From the NCBI GenBank assembly GCA_022592435.1, contig JABYQS010000057.1, forward strand, positions 1 to 64,000: 64,000 nt of DNA, read 5' to 3'. This document shows positions 22,576 to 34,711 of this stretch, piece by piece (positions within the stretch are counted from its first letter, which is position 1; each line of letters begins with the position of its first letter). The notes under the pieces are model-generated. The model searched no databases and was not told the DNA's origin. It saw only the letters and a list, made by a program, of their open reading frames with translations. The translations under genes were made by a program, and so were the position numbers. The DNA comes from Cerioporus squamosus. Lineage: Eukaryota > Basidiomycota > Agaricomycetes > Polyporales > Polyporaceae.

Positions 22576-23559
22576 ATGTCTCCCATCTCCATCCAAGACC
22601 GCATCAAGTTCATCAAGGGACTCCACATCGCCGCCCCGCGCGGCCGCGCTGCCCACGCTGATGGCGAGGACAGTGCGGCTGTCTCCGATGGCTCCACCGT
22701 CTCCTTCGTCGGGAACCTCCCGATCCAACAAAAGGCGAGTTCGACGGCAGAGCTCTAGTCAATGCTGCGTATATTGACGATACCGTAATCACAGTCCGAC
22801 GTCTTGAACTCGACGCTCTTGGCCCAGCTTGCCGCCAACAAGCAGCACAACCGCCAGAACGACACCAAGGCCTGGTACGACTACTACAAGTATGTCTTGG
22901 AGAATATCGGCTGGAACGTCCAGAGCTTCAGGTACGTTGCCATCGGTCGCCGTCTTCGCTTGAGATGCATGCACGCACTCACGGTTGGTACCCGTAGTTT
23001 GGCCGAGCTGAGCGACGCAAACACGTATTTCAGCGTGGACAACCTGGTCTTTGAGCTGGCCGCGGCGTACCTCACTGGCGGGGAACTTGCGCTGTTCGGC
23101 ACGATGATTGAATCTCTCAAGCAAGCAAAGAACGAGGCGGCGACGAAGGTCTTTGACTCGTCGGCCAAGGACCTCAACAAGGCAAACTTCCAGATTGGTA
23201 TCGCGTCGTATGTTATGATTGACTGTACGCCAACACTTGTGATGTGATTGAAACCCTCCTTTTTCCGCAGTGACTCTGGAGGAAACGCCCTTTTCAAGAT
23301 CGGGGCCTACACATACTCCGCTGAACAGAACATCGACAAGGTTCTGTTCTTCACCTTTGGGACGCAGAAGATACAGTTCGCCGCTGGTACGCATGTTGCT
23401 TTTGTTGGCAGCTGGACTGCGAGTATGCTGACGAGACTCGGATCCACAGGGAACCAGACCATGGTGCTCAACGACGAAGTATACAAGCAGGTCCGTGAGG
23501 AGGTCTTGTTGAAGTTGGGCGACAACGCCAAGAATCTCGTCAAGGAGATTGAGATCTGA
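22576..23559 (+). CDS. Type I paired-family protein, copy 2 (243 aa, unknown function)
   Basis: Exons 22576-22734, 22795-22931, 22998-23207, 23271-23386, 23450-23559 sum to 732 nt in frame. Blocks: 'MSPISIQDRIKFIKGLHI', 'VSFVGNLPIQQK', 'DVLNSTLLAQLAANKQ', 'WYDYYKYVLENIGW', 'LTGGELALFGTMIESLKQ', 'NIDKVLFFTFGTQKIQF', and a C-terminal 'DNAKNLVKEIEI'. The first donor is AAAAG|GCGAGT (GC-AG); the other four-exon junctions are GT-AG. This is the clearest, undamaged reference member of type I. It lacks any signal peptide or membrane span, so a cytosolic protein is likely. Partner gene is type II copy B, head to head. I know of no named domain for it. Confidence 0.86.
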
Positions 23560-23734
23560 AGTGACCACTTGCATGGTCGATGTTGATAGCGCGCTCGGTC
23601 CCACCCATTGATGCTTGTTGACGTTGAGTCTGCGTGTTATGAAAATGATTTGTCCTGGCCACAACAGGTATAACATGTTCAAGACACGATATGCAAATAG
23701 TATCATCACAATTTCGTTGGCTCGGACCACACCC

Positions 23735-23845
23735 ACACCGCGCACCTGCATGAGCATACACGCCGCGGCAGTACTCCTTCTTGGTCTTTAGCCCGTCGAA
23801 GCTGTGGTTACTAATGAAAGTACTACTTAAGGCCAGCCTGTGCAA
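23735..23845 (-). pseudogene. Relic of a cytochrome P450 last exon
   Basis: On the minus strand this short piece reads 'ISNHSFDGLKTKKEYCRGV', which lines up with the P450 C-terminus at 27.6 and 30.7 kb ('IKNYSFELP...ETKIEYC'). The final 'CVPMRV' part continues in another frame after a small internal deletion. No other P450 exon is nearby. It is a remnant only. Confidence 0.7.
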
Positions 23846-25292
23846 ACGCGCTATACATATTCACTGACATAACTAGTGACGGTCGCACTCACGACTCCGG
23901 TCTTCAACTGCATATCTATGCTATGGATAGAAGTCAACAGGGCAAGGGTGCCGTGGATCGCGTTGAAATTGGTACAATCAGTTGAACATGCCTGTTCCTC
24001 GATCAGAAGCAATTCCTTTGGCATCGCCGTGATGTATCAGTTCTAAGGGAGACCAGTGAGAATTATCGCACCCGTCCGCATCCACTGGTCGAGTGTGGTG
24101 TCTGATGTGCAAAAGATCTATTGCACGGGTCTGCAATTTGCTCTAGGTGTTCGAGGTCCCTCCGCACTGTGCGGTAAGACGTGTCCGAATGTGTGCATAC
24201 ACTTGCAGCGACTGTATCTGCTCTGGTGCAAAGAATTTAACGACTGCGATACGCTTCCCCATAATGAGCAGGTAAGGCTGTGGTGCTGATGTCGGCCGCC
24301 GTTGTATACTCTTGAGGTCGCGCTGCGCCGGGACTGGATGGAGTAAGGTCTCCGACGTGTTGGAACGTCGGGATACCCCTGCTGAGTCACCGAGAATCCG
24401 GGGTCTTCCCCTATGCGTCTGTCTACACAGTGATCTCCGAGGTGCCCTTACGCTGTGTAGACTCTGAGCGAGACATAGCGCAGACCGGGATGGGGGTTTG
24501 GATCGAGGCCAGGACTCAGCTGGAGGCAGGACCAAATCCGGAAGATGGTTTCATCGCCACGTGGCTTCCATGTTGAACGCCGGCGGGCGCGTAGAGGCAT
24601 CCTCGAGACTTGAGTTCGCATGGGCTATCGTTCTGTACGTGCACCCATGGCCTCCGACAGCCTCAGCGCGACTCTGCCAGCGCATCCGTCAACGCCCGCC
24701 ATATCCCGCGTCGTAGCAAGGATGCTCGCGGATTCATGAGCTCGCTGAGCAACAAAGCCGCGCAACATGGGATCTGCAGTGTGCTCTTGACCATGCGTAT
24801 CCTGCTCTAGGATTGCTGACACTCGTGTCTATGCAGCCGGGTACGCACGGCTACTAGCTCCAGCTTATCTGCTCCCCAGACAGCCCAGACGCGGCTGTTT
24901 CGCCATTGCAATTGTATCTGGCACTCGTGAGAACCCCGCTGCGAAGCACTGGTCGCCGTCCTTCCTCCCACAGGAACTCATACTTAGAGTTCCCACCCAC
25001 GATCTCAACGTAATCTCATTGGACGTCTATAATCGCTCAGAACGCTCAGAGGCCGCCTCCTTCCATCACTCGGTTTCAGGGTCAGCGTCTGCGCAACACC
25101 GTTCACGAGGTCGCGTTCTCGGGCTGTCACCGAATTGATTTCTGCACGGTTCGTATCCTTAACACCGCGCTATATAAGCCTCCATGCGTCCGCTGCTAGT
25201 GTTCTCCTCACCTCTTCGTTCTCTTCCTTGCACCTGCACACCCCTTACCCCTTCGCCCGTCGTACTCTCCTCACGCTAATACCACGTCCAAA
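23846..25292. other. Intergenic, no gene seen
   Basis: About 1.45 kb. No open frame with a recognisable motif or splice pattern was found. The last part must hold the promoter of the cupredoxin gene; a 'CTATATAAG' TATA-like site lies at about 25170. Confidence 0.45.
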
Positions 25293-26163
25293 ATGCGTTT
25301 CGCTGCCGCTGCTTCCACTCTTGCCTTCGCGGCCGTCGCCATGGCCCAGAGCAACACCATCGTACGCACCCCACCCTCATGTCCTCGCTCATCGTCTCAC
25401 AACGCACATGTACCCCTACAGATCAAGGTCGGTGAGGTCAACGGTACCATGGCCCTCAAGTTCGACCCGCCCTTCGTCAACGTGACCGAGGCCAACTCCA
25501 CCGTCACCTTCATCTTCGACGGCAACCCGGGCAACCACACCGTCGCCCAGTCGACCTTCGCCAAGCCCTGCGAGCCCTTGGAGGGCGGCTTCAACTCCGG
25601 CTTCTTCTTCGTCAACAGCTCCTCTGGCCCCTTCGGCACCTGGACCCTGACCATCACGGACGTCAACACTCGTGAGTTGCCGACGCGCTCTCTGTACCCA
25701 ACCCCCGGAGCTCCTTACCAACTAACTTTCCACACCAGCCATCTGGTTCTACTGCGCCCAGCAGACTCCCAAGGTCCACTGCACGGCCGGCATGGTTGGG
25801 TACGTCCCTTCTACCCCGAAATCCCCTCACTCCGGATAGCGAGCTGACCCTCACAACCCAACAGCGCCATCAACCCGCCCGCGTACCGGCAACACCTTTG
25901 ACAAGTTCGCCGCCCAGGCCTCCTCCGCAGCGAGCGTCGTCTACCCCAGCACCGTCCTCACCGGCTCCGGCGCGTTTGCCACCGCCGCAGTCGCTTCGAC
26001 GACGATCCCCGCCTCAGGCTCCAGCCCGTCCGGCAGCGGCGGCAGTGCCAGCGGCAGCGGTGCCCCCAGTGCCTCCTCGACCTCGCCGAGCAGCGCTGGC
26101 ACCGTCAAGGCGAGCGGCCTCGTCGCGTTCCTCGCTGCGGCGTTCGGCGTTGCCATGCTCTAA
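25293..26163 (+). CDS. Secreted, GPI-anchored cupredoxin-like protein
   Basis: ATG at 25293 opens a signal peptide ('MRFAAAASTLAFAAVAMAQS'). After an intron the cupredoxin fold follows: 'NVTEANSTVTFIFDG', 'NHTVAQSTF' (His), then 'WFYCAQQTPKVHCTAGM' supplying the Cys, His and Met expected of a type 1 copper site. A Ser/Gly/Ala-rich stalk and a hydrophobic C-terminus ('ASGLVAFLAAAFGVAML') suggest a GPI anchor. Introns are at about 25360-25421, 25671-25737 and 25800-25864. After 'AINPPA' (near 25884) one extra base shifts the frame before 'TGNTFDKFAAQ'; error or mutation cannot be told apart. Stop TAA at 26161-26163. Related fungal proteins sit in the wall or plasma membrane; the exact role is unknown. 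Confidence 0.8.
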
Positions 26164-27632
26164 TAGGGACGTGGCTGCGTTCAACGGCAGGGCCCTGGTC
26201 TCGGTCTCATTCTCAGGGGCTGTTGACTTTGCTTCTTCTTACGGTTGGCATGCATAGACGACACCGGATCCAAACCGGGCGAAAACGACAGTGCGTGTGT
26301 GATGAGTGATGGGCAGGGATGTGGTAATGACAGCCTGTGTGGGGACGATACCGGCGTGTTGGTATTCGTATTCGTATCCACGGTACTCTACTGTTGCTGC
26401 TCGGACTCCTACGATACCTTTCGGGCGAGTGCTTGTGCTTGGTTGTTTTCCTTTCGCCGCTACTTGGGGGAAACTGAATGAACACCTGGTGAACCTTCCG
26501 TCTCCATTCCAGCATGCAGGGAAACAGAAGATCCAGTCTCATTGCAAGCGTCTGCACCCCTTAGCACATCACACAGCGAACGCCAGAGCTATTTCCGCGC
26601 CCAATCCCCGCCGCGCGGATTATGCGCGGCGTGCCCAAACTGTCAGATGCCTCGAAGGACATCTCCGAGCACTGCCGACATCCCAGGATGCCCGCATCCG
26701 TCTAGCAGGGTCCAGCGAGGTGGAAAGTAGCGGGCGAGAAGCCCTCGCGGCGATGATGGTTGCCTCGTTCCCCACGTCTTCTGCACCTTCTGCGACCTGT
26801 CTATTTTGACTTCGGTCATCCGGTGTCTCTGCTGCGTGAGGGCATCGCCGGATGTCTGTGCCACCCGCGACCATCTGTTGTTGTATGTAGGTACAAAGCT
26901 GCACCCACCCAATAACCGAAGATTGAGTTCTTCATCTGCCTCGCACTGGATGTTGGGGTCCCATGACGGGCTGCGGTACAGTAACACCAGCAGCAGCTAA
27001 CAGATAGTCGAGGCTGACCACCGACCGGAAGTCAACACACCCGCGACGGATACGGTCTTCATCCTCCAACGTGGTGGGAAACACGATTAACAGGGCAGGA
27101 CAGCGGCTGCAGCCCATACAGTTCTCCGAAGCGGCGGAAGCCCCGGTGAGAAAACGAGAGAAATCCCACACACGAGCCACATCCGCAAGCCAAAACAGCG
27201 CAGATGGACTGCGCGCATCGGCGTGCCGGCACATGTCATGTCAACCTGCACCGGTCGATACGTACACTGAGCGACGCCTCTCACAGAAGCACGATGGACG
27301 GGTGCTCCAAAGTATTACACCCATCTCTCATCTCCCGCGGGCGCATGCTGCCGGCTGATCACAGGCCTCGAATCTCACAGACGAAGCGGGAGCTCACAGC
27401 AGGCACCGCTCTCTGAATGCCTGCGATCCCGTGGTAGCCTCCAGGTTGTGGCTTGATGCTTGATGCTTGACATCGCAAGCCGTCCCAAAGCGTCGCCGAT
27501 ACCATACGCTCGATCGAAATGCCTATGAGTGGTCAGGTATGTTCGTATCTTACAGCCCGTACTCACGTACATCCAGCATACCTTCGAAGAGGCAAACTCA
27601 AACCACTCACCAGTCGCCAACACCAGCAGCAA
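26164..27632. other. Intergenic, no gene seen
   Basis: About 1.47 kb between the cupredoxin gene and the 3' end of the first P450. It has several short open frames but no motif or consistent exon structure. Confidence 0.45.
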
Positions 27633-30075
27633 CTAGTCAACACGGCGCACCCGCATGGGCACACACGCCCCCTTCTCGCCCGCGACACGCGGACGAGGAA
27701 GCACGCCGCAGCAGTACTCGATCTTCGTCTCCAACCCATCCGGGAGCTCGAAACTATAGTTCTTGATGAGCACCCCAAGGACAGCCTGTCCGAGCCGCCC
27801 TTTGTGTAAGCCTACACCATCGTGATGAAGAAGCGGCCCTTGGTGGACCAAGACATCATATGAACAGCGCACCTTGAATTCAGCCAGCGCGAACCCCCGC
27901 CCGAGGCACATCCTTGCCCCGTCTATGAAAGTAAGCAAATGCCGGTGCCCCTGCACCTCTTGCGCCTTCTTCGGCAGCCTCTCCGTCATGAGCCACCTCT
28001 CCGGCCTGAACTCGCGCGCGTCCTCGCCCCAGATCGACCGCGCGGTGTTCACGTACCCAATCGGAACAGTGACCTCCTGGCCCTCGAACACAGCGACGTG
28101 GTCCGTAAGCTCGCCGTTGGGTAGGCGCAGCGGCTGCGAGAGCGGGATGATGTCGTCCTTGGCCGCGACGCGCGTCGTCGTCGTGACAGGGGCGTGAATG
28201 CGCAGGATCTCGTGCACGACCGCGTCCAGATAGTGCAGGCCCGCGCCATTCGTGAGTTGCTCCCAGGTCGGGTCCGATGATGGGAACTGACAGTGAGGCA
28301 GACTGTATGAAAGCGTGTCAGCAAGCAGAAACGCGACGAGTCGATCAATATACGTACTAGACGTGGTCTCGTAGCCAGCCAATATTAGCACCTTCATCTG
28401 CGGCAGCCACACGAAGTCACAAAACGCGTCCCATCAAAGACTAAAACCACACAGACCTGGGCCATGATCTCATCCTGCGACATCTGGAGGCTCGACTCGA
28501 CATCCTCGGCTTTGACTGTCAAACGAGTGTCAGCTCTCATTTTCGTATTGCATGCACGCATTTACTCACTCAAAAGCCCGATGATACTCTTCTCTTCCTT
28601 GCCGTTCTCGCCAAGTCCGCGCATCTCCTTCCGTGTGTTTTCCAGGAGGGGCACCGCGATCTCTTCTATGGCCCGGTCAAGCTTCCTCTCGAGTTTGCGT
28701 ACCTCCGTCGGGAGACGCCACAGGAAAGGGAATGCGATTCCGAAGAGCATGACGATGGCCGTGATTGGCGAAGGCTTGAGTCGACCCATCGCGTCGAAAA
28801 CTTCTGCGACTGCAGAGTGCTTGCCTTTGAGGGAGCCAAAGTCGTGCGAGAATCCGGCGATGCCTATGCTGTCGAGGCTTCGAGGGAGTGAGTCGTGGCA
28901 GATTCGCCATGGTCAAGACGCGACAGCACTTACGAGACTTTATTCATCCTGGAACGGTAAGTGAGCATACGATACGTTGTGAATGTAAGGGTTGACGTAC
29001 CAGCTTTGAACATCGGTAAGAGCCGAATCGGCTGAAGCCATCCGGTCATCCCAGTTGGCCTTGAGCTGATGCGATGTCAAATGGGGGATTGAATGATTGT
29101 ACGGAAGTTACCAGCCTTGTAGGCAGAGTCGTAGAAGATCGATGTGAGTGCCCGGATGGCGACCGTGCTGAAGGCGGGGGAGATGGCTTTGCGCTGCCTA
29201 GAGGAAGCTCTTACTACGATTCTACGCACGAACTCGAGACGCACCTCTTGTGGGACTCCCCTTCCGCCCACAGTAGCCCATCGTCCGAACTATGTCGATC
29301 TTACGTTGAGTCATTGGCATCTCCACGATACAACTTGCCTTACCAAATTCTCAATACCGACCCTCCACGACTTGGTCTGCACATACGTCCAAGTCTCGAC
29401 AGAGTAGAAGCGGGCGATGGCCTTCGGGTCCGTCAGAATAACACGGGTGCCTCCGAGGGGTGCAGGGATCTTGAAGACGGAGCCGAACTGCCTCATACAT
29501 GGACGATGCGTCGGGGTTGTTGATGATAAGCCGGGAGACACCAAAGAGCCAGCTAGGGCGTGGTGGCATCGCAAGCGGGGTGCTGCGGGCTCGGACGCGG
29601 TAGGACTTGACGAGCTTGTGGACGACATAGACAGCAGCAAGAACGAGGGCAGTCTGCCACAGCAGGACTGACTGGGGGATGATCATGGCGGAGAGAAATA
29701 AAGGGGTGTGGTCGAGAGAGAGCCTTGCAGGTGGGCTTTGTCACGGACAGCTGAGCTTGAGCTAAGGGACCCGGTGCTTTCAAAGGTGCTTACAACGTGC
29801 ATGTCCTCCGTAGGAATACTCCCAGCTCAGGAAGGTGCGGATCCGATGGAGAGTCGTATCCGAGGCGCATTGAATCGCGATCATTCGACGCATTTTGAGT
29901 ACGTGCCATGCCCCTCCCGAGCGCAATCCCCAGCACGAACGCACGGGTGATTGAGATGGACGAGCGTCGAGCGCGGAGGACGATGGCGAGCTCGGAGGAC
30001 GAGGTGACGGTCAGCTTCAGAAGTTTCAATGCGCTGTCCGGCACACACTGCCGCGATACCACGGCTGCCAGTTAG
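27535..30075 (+). repeat. Tandem duplication unit 1 (P450)
   Basis: Direct repeat with about 30597-33290. Similarity begins in the 3' flank ('CGTATCTTACAGCCCGTACT' at both ends, near 27547 and 30610), runs through the gene and continues past the start codon. Confidence 0.7.
27633..29686 (-). pseudogene. Cytochrome P450 pseudogene (tandem copy 1)
   Basis: Recognisable P450 parts are present: N-terminal membrane anchor after ATG 29686 ('LLWQTALVLAAVYVVHKLV'), I-helix 'ILAGYETTSS', K-helix 'EILRIHAP', 'FRPERWL', and the haem-binding loop 'FIDGARMCLGRGFALAEF'. Compared with the copy at 30706-32900 there are two lesions. An 11-nt deletion near 29491 removes 'DWVQ' coding sequence and breaks the frame right after 'SSMYE'. 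A larger deletion near 28289 removes the intron and exon start coding 'WALIELSRKPETQARLREEL', fusing the micro-exon to the next exon out of frame. It cannot make a full P450 as read. Stop of the last exon at 27633. Confidence 0.8.
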
Positions 30076-30705
30076 CTGCTTGAAGTGCTGTACGTCAGAC
30101 CAAGCAATAACGCAGCCTCAAGTGGTACGCGTACCTGTCAACGATGTCATGGGGGAGATTATCGAAGTAGGGAATCGGAAAGGATGATTCCAGCCAAGGA
30201 CGTAGCGAACAAGCTTCTCAGGCAGATCGCTCGCAAGCCGGGCCTTGGAATATTGTCGCAACGCGAGGTCTATAACAGCGAGACAAGGTTCGCGCCGTTG
30301 GCACAAAGGCAAACATGGCCCTAGTAGGCCACGTTGCGCCATGCATGCACAGGGCTATTACCGGACATCCTGCTGCCACCTTGCTTAACTTCATGAGCTC
30401 TCCCCGGGTGTGGGATCGGATCTGCCATATACATGACCCAAGCCGCTTCGAGGGTACTGCGGGATCTGACAGGGGAAGAATGGCACGGAGACCTACTGCA
30501 AGTAGTCGGGCAGCGTGGTCTTGAAGTTCGCCATTGGCCCTTAGCTACCAATGGGTATGTCAAGCACGATACACGCCCAACCGACATGCCTGTCAAGTGT
30601 CACATATGTCCGTATCTTACAGCCCGTACTCGCGTACACCCAGCACCCCTTGAAGAGGCAATCTCAGGGCACTCACCAGTCGTCAACACCAGCAGCACCG
30701 GCCAC
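29687..30705. other. Intergenic between the P450 copies
   Basis: The part up to about 30075 resembles the region upstream of the second P450 (about 32901-33290), so the duplicated unit includes the promoter. The part 30080-30590 has no counterpart that I could see and no gene. Confidence 0.5.
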
Positions 30706-33290
30706 CTAGTCAACACGGCGCACCAGCATGGGCACACACGCGCCCTTCTCGCCCGCGACACGCGGACGAGGAAGCACGCCACGGCAGTACTCGATCTTCG
30801 TCTCCGGCCCATTCGGGAGCTCGAAGCTGTAATTCTTGATGAGCACCCCCAGGACAGCCTGTCCGAACGCCCAGCACACATATCAGCACACGCCAAGACG
30901 ACGTCGCTCGAGAACCAAGTAACGCGGACTGAACAGCGCACCTTGAACTCAGCAAGCGCGAACCCGCGCCCGAGGCACATCCTGTGCCCGTCCACGAAAG
31001 TAAGCAGATGCCGGTGCCCCTGCACCTCCTGCGCCTTCTTCGGCAGACCTTCCGGCGTGAGCCACCTCTCCGGCTTGAACTCGCCCGCGTCCTCACCCCA
31101 GATGGATGGCGCGGTGTTCACATACCCAATCGGGACCGCGACCTCCTGGCCTTTGGGCACCGCGACGTGGTCCGTGAGCTCGCCGTTAGGCAGGCGGAGA
31201 GGCTGCGAGAGCGGGATGATGTCGTCCTTGGCCGCGACGCGCGTCGTCACCGCGAGCGGGGCATGGATCCGCAGGATCTCGTGCACGACCGCGTCGAGGT
31301 AGTGCAGGCCTGCGCCGTTCGTGAGCTGCTCCCAGGTCGGGTCCGAGGCTGGGAACTGTTCCTTGAGCTCTTCGCGGAGCCGCGCCTGAGTCTCAGGCTT
31401 GCGTGACAGCTCAATCAGGGCCCACTATGTCTGTCGTTAACGTCTCCGTTCGGCAGTGTGCTTGAGCAAAACGACGTACAGTGAGGCTGACTGTTGTGAC
31501 AGCGAGTCAGCAAGCGGACATACGACAACTTGAAGAAAGTACTACATACTGGACGTGGTCTCGTAGCCAGCCAAAATTAACACTTTCATCTGTAGCAGCC
31601 ACACGAAGTCACAAACACGTCCCATCGAAGACTGAAAGTCGCACGGACCTGAGCCATGATCTCCTCTTGCGACATCTGGAGGCTCGATTGGGCATCCTCG
31701 GCCTTAACTGCAGGAAGCTCCGTCAGCTCTCACCTTCGTATCACATGCACGCATCTACTCACTCAGAAGCCCGATGATGCTCTTCTCTTCCTTTCCCTTC
31801 TCGCCAAGCCCGCGCATCTCCTTCCGAGTATTCTCCAGGAGCGGCACCGCGATCTCCTCCATCGCTTTATTGAGCTTCGTCTGGAGCTTGCGTGTCTCCG
31901 TCGGGAGACGCCACAGGAAGGGGAGCGCGTTGCCAAAAAGAATGACGATGGCCGTGATCGGCGAAGGCTTCAGTCGACCCATGGCGTCGAAAACCTCTGC
32001 GACCGCAGAGTGCTTGCCTTCGAGGGAACCGAAGTCATGCGAGAATCCGGCGATGCCTATGCTGTCGAGGCTTCGAGGGAATGAGTCGTGGGAGATTCAT
32101 CATAGTCAAGACGCGACAGCACTTACGAGACATGGTTCATCCTGGGACGATCAATGAGCATACGTTGCTGTGCGATAGTGAAGAGCTGACGCACCAGCGC
32201 TGGACATCGATGAGAACCGAGTCGGCGGAAGTCAACTGGTTATCCCAGTTGGTCTTGAGCTACTGTGTAGTTAGAGGAGGGATTCGATGTATCAACCAAG
32301 TGACATGCCTTGTAAACGGAGTCGTAGAAGATCGAAGTGAGTCTGCGAATGGCAACATTGCTGAAGGCGGGAGAGATGGCCTTGCGCTGCCTGGTGGAAG
32401 CTCGTATTACGGCTTCACGCACGAGCTTAGGACGCACCTCTTGTGAGATTCTCCTTCCGCCCATAGTAGCCCACGTCCAAACTAGATTGCGCACGTACGT
32501 TCATCACTGACACCTTCCGCGTGGTTGATTTACGCACCAGATTCTCGATAGCAACCCTCGACAACTTGGTCTGCACATACGTCCAAGTCTCGACAGAATA
32601 AAAGTGGGCGATAGCCTTTGGGTCCGTCAAGATAACACGGGTGCCTCCGAGGGGTGCAGGGATCTTGAAGACGGAGCCGAACTGCTGCACCCAGTCCTCG
32701 TACATGGACGACGCGTCGGGGTTGTTGACGATAAGTCTGGAGACACCAAAGAGCCAGCTAGGGCGCGGTGGCATCGCAAGCGGGGTGCTGCGGGCTCGGA
32801 CTCGGTAGGACTTGACGAGCTTGTGGACGACATAGACAGCAGCAAGAACGAGGGCAGTCTGCCACAGCGGGACTAACCGTACCTCCTGGGGGATGATCAT
32901 GGCGGAAAGATAGAGGGGGGAGGGTCGAGAGAGAGCTTGCAATTGGGGTTTTATCACGGAGAGCTGAGCTTGAAGCCAAGGGGCCCGGTGTTCTCAACGT
33001 CCACATGTGCTCCGCAGGAATCTTCCCAGCTCTGCGTCTCAGTCCGATGGACAGTCGAGTCCGAGGCATAACTGACTTGCCGCACGAGGAGCCCGAGCGC
33101 TCGACGCGGCTTGAGCTTGAGTACGTGCAGGTAACAAGTCCATACCGTTCCGGAGCACATTCCGAGTACGAGAGCGCAGGACGCGAGTGAGATGGACGAG
33201 CGTCGAGCTCGGACAACAATGTCGGATGGAGAGCTCGGAAGACGAGGTGGATGACACAAGTCCTCTGACATGACTGGCCCCCGAAGCGAG
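30597..33290 (+). repeat. Tandem duplication unit 2 (P450)
   Basis: Second copy of the direct repeat at 27535-30075; it carries the P450 copy without visible lesions. Confidence 0.7.
30706..32900 (-). CDS. Cytochrome P450 monooxygenase (tandem copy 2)
   Basis: Start ATG at 32900 with N-terminal anchor 'LWQTALVLAAVYVVHKLV', then 'FGRGLLWAEGESHKR' (C-helix WxxxR), 'KAISPAFSNVAIRRL', 'PSPITAIVILFGNALPFL', I-helix 'ILAGYETTSS', J/K region 'WALIELSRKPETQ' and 'EILRIHAPL' (ExxR), 'FKPERWL', haem loop 'FVDGHRMCLGRGFALAEF' with the Cys ligand, and C-terminus 'GACVPMLVRRVD', stop at 30706. An 11-nt micro-exon (31480-31490) lies between the I-helix exon and the WAL exon and restores 'SSISLTW'. P450s of this kind are ER-anchored monooxygenases acting on lipids, xenobiotics or secondary metabolites; the substrate is not predictable here. 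No lesion found. Confidence 0.85.
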
Positions 33291-34339
33291 ATCACCGATC
33301 TCCCCGCATGCTGTGCTCCTGTCGCCGTGCTCGCAAGAACAGACTTACTTACCGTAAGTACTTACATGCACAAGACCATCGTAGACTTGTCGTAGACGTC
33401 ACATTCCAAAGTAAGTTCGCGCAGGGCCTCAAAGCTTCAGAGAGAGACAGCCTACCGATTCCATGCGAACTCAGAGACACACGCAACTGCTTCCGCAATA
33501 TCATCTCTCGCCTCCCGTCGCTTATGAGCTTCGAAGTTCCTGCCTGCCCGTGCGTCGTGAATGGTGAGAGACCAAGAACTTCAAGCGACCCCAAAGCGAG
33601 ACAGCGAAGGTACTCAATCCCGTGAGTCCTATGCCAACGTGTCCCTGTGTGTCTGGCGAGGTCAAGCCAATAGCTGGATCTCGGGCGTGTGTACACGGGG
33701 TCAGTTGTCGAACCAGGGAATCGTCGTCGGGAAGGGGACAAAAGACAGAAGAGATCGCGACGCCGGAACCTCGAGACCTCATCTTCCGTACAACTGACAT
33801 GCATAGATAGCACTTGTCGCCGAGTCGAGCCCGCCGACTGCCTAGCCGCCCGCCGTAGCGTGGCTCAAGTGATCTTCTACAGCAAAGCATTAGCGCACAC
33901 CTCCCAGCATGGCCAGATAATGCGATCATATCCGACTGCGAGTGTCGTAGGCTCGTTGCAGGTAACTTCAGAACGACCCTCTGTACGCACATGTCATCCC
34001 AGTCATTCCGGACGGCATCGCGTACAGGCGTTAGTCTCATGCCTGCCTCCTTCATATGTGAACGGAGAGTGCAGTGGAAGAGAGAAAGAACAGCGCACAA
34101 CGCCATTCCTACGCGTCGCCGATTACGAGCAAACACGAAGTGCAGGATGCAGACAATAGAGCACACAGGAGGAGCCACCCTCCTGCGGACCCTATTGGTC
34201 CGCACTATGCACGCCATGTCGCTCGGTTTTTCGTGGTTAATCCAGGTCGTCAGCCTGGCGTTGCGCGCAGTAACCGAAATCCCAGGAGAGGAGGACTGGA
34301 GCTTCGAAGCCTGTGCACGAACGGGACGAACTCGATCGA
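33291..34339. other. Intergenic; outer edge of inverted repeat IR2
   Basis: About 1 kb with no convincing gene. From about 34040 to 34330 the sequence is similar, reversed, to about 58640-58910 on the far side of IR2 (for example a stretch around 34145-34210 against 58780-58830). Confidence 0.5.
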
Positions 34340-34661
34340 GAGAGAAGGAACAGAGAGTTGACAGACGAGGACAGACGAGGACGAGACAAATGAGAGAGAG
34401 AGAGAAAATCGAGACGAGAGAGTGACAACGAGAGATGGAAGAGAGAGCGAGACGAGGGCGAATGGAGAGAGAGAGGAGAGACGAGAACGTGCAGAGAGAG
34501 AGAGGTAGAGGAGAGAGAGGAGAGAGAGAAGAGAGAAGGAAGAGAGGCAGACGAGAGGAGAGAAAGAAGAGAGGAGAGAGGAACGAGGAAAGAGAAGCAA
34601 ACGAAAGGGAAGAGAGGAAGATAGTGAGGAGAGAGAGAGAGGAGAGAGAGAGAGGAGAGAG

Positions 34662-34711
<50 letters not shown>

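Larger units (their letters stand above)
20209..23559 (-). repeat. Inverted repeat IR1, right arm
   Basis: Mirror copy of 6886-10083: SAMHD1-like 3' fragment, type II copy B (minus), type I copy 2 (plus). The coding parts are clearly similar; the spacer between the two genes has diverged more. The two arms are separated by about 10 kb holding the SAMHD1-like, hypothetical and DUF6534 genes. Confidence 0.75.

Noticed and set aside
22789..23757. A 322-codon open frame antisense to type I copy 2
   Set aside because: It overlaps the well-supported five-exon gene on the plus strand; only its far end is meaningful, as part of the P450 relic.
23846..25292. Possible transposon in the gene-poor stretches
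   Set aside because: No transposase, reverse transcriptase, terminal repeats or target-site duplications could be seen here or at 26.2-27.6 kb.
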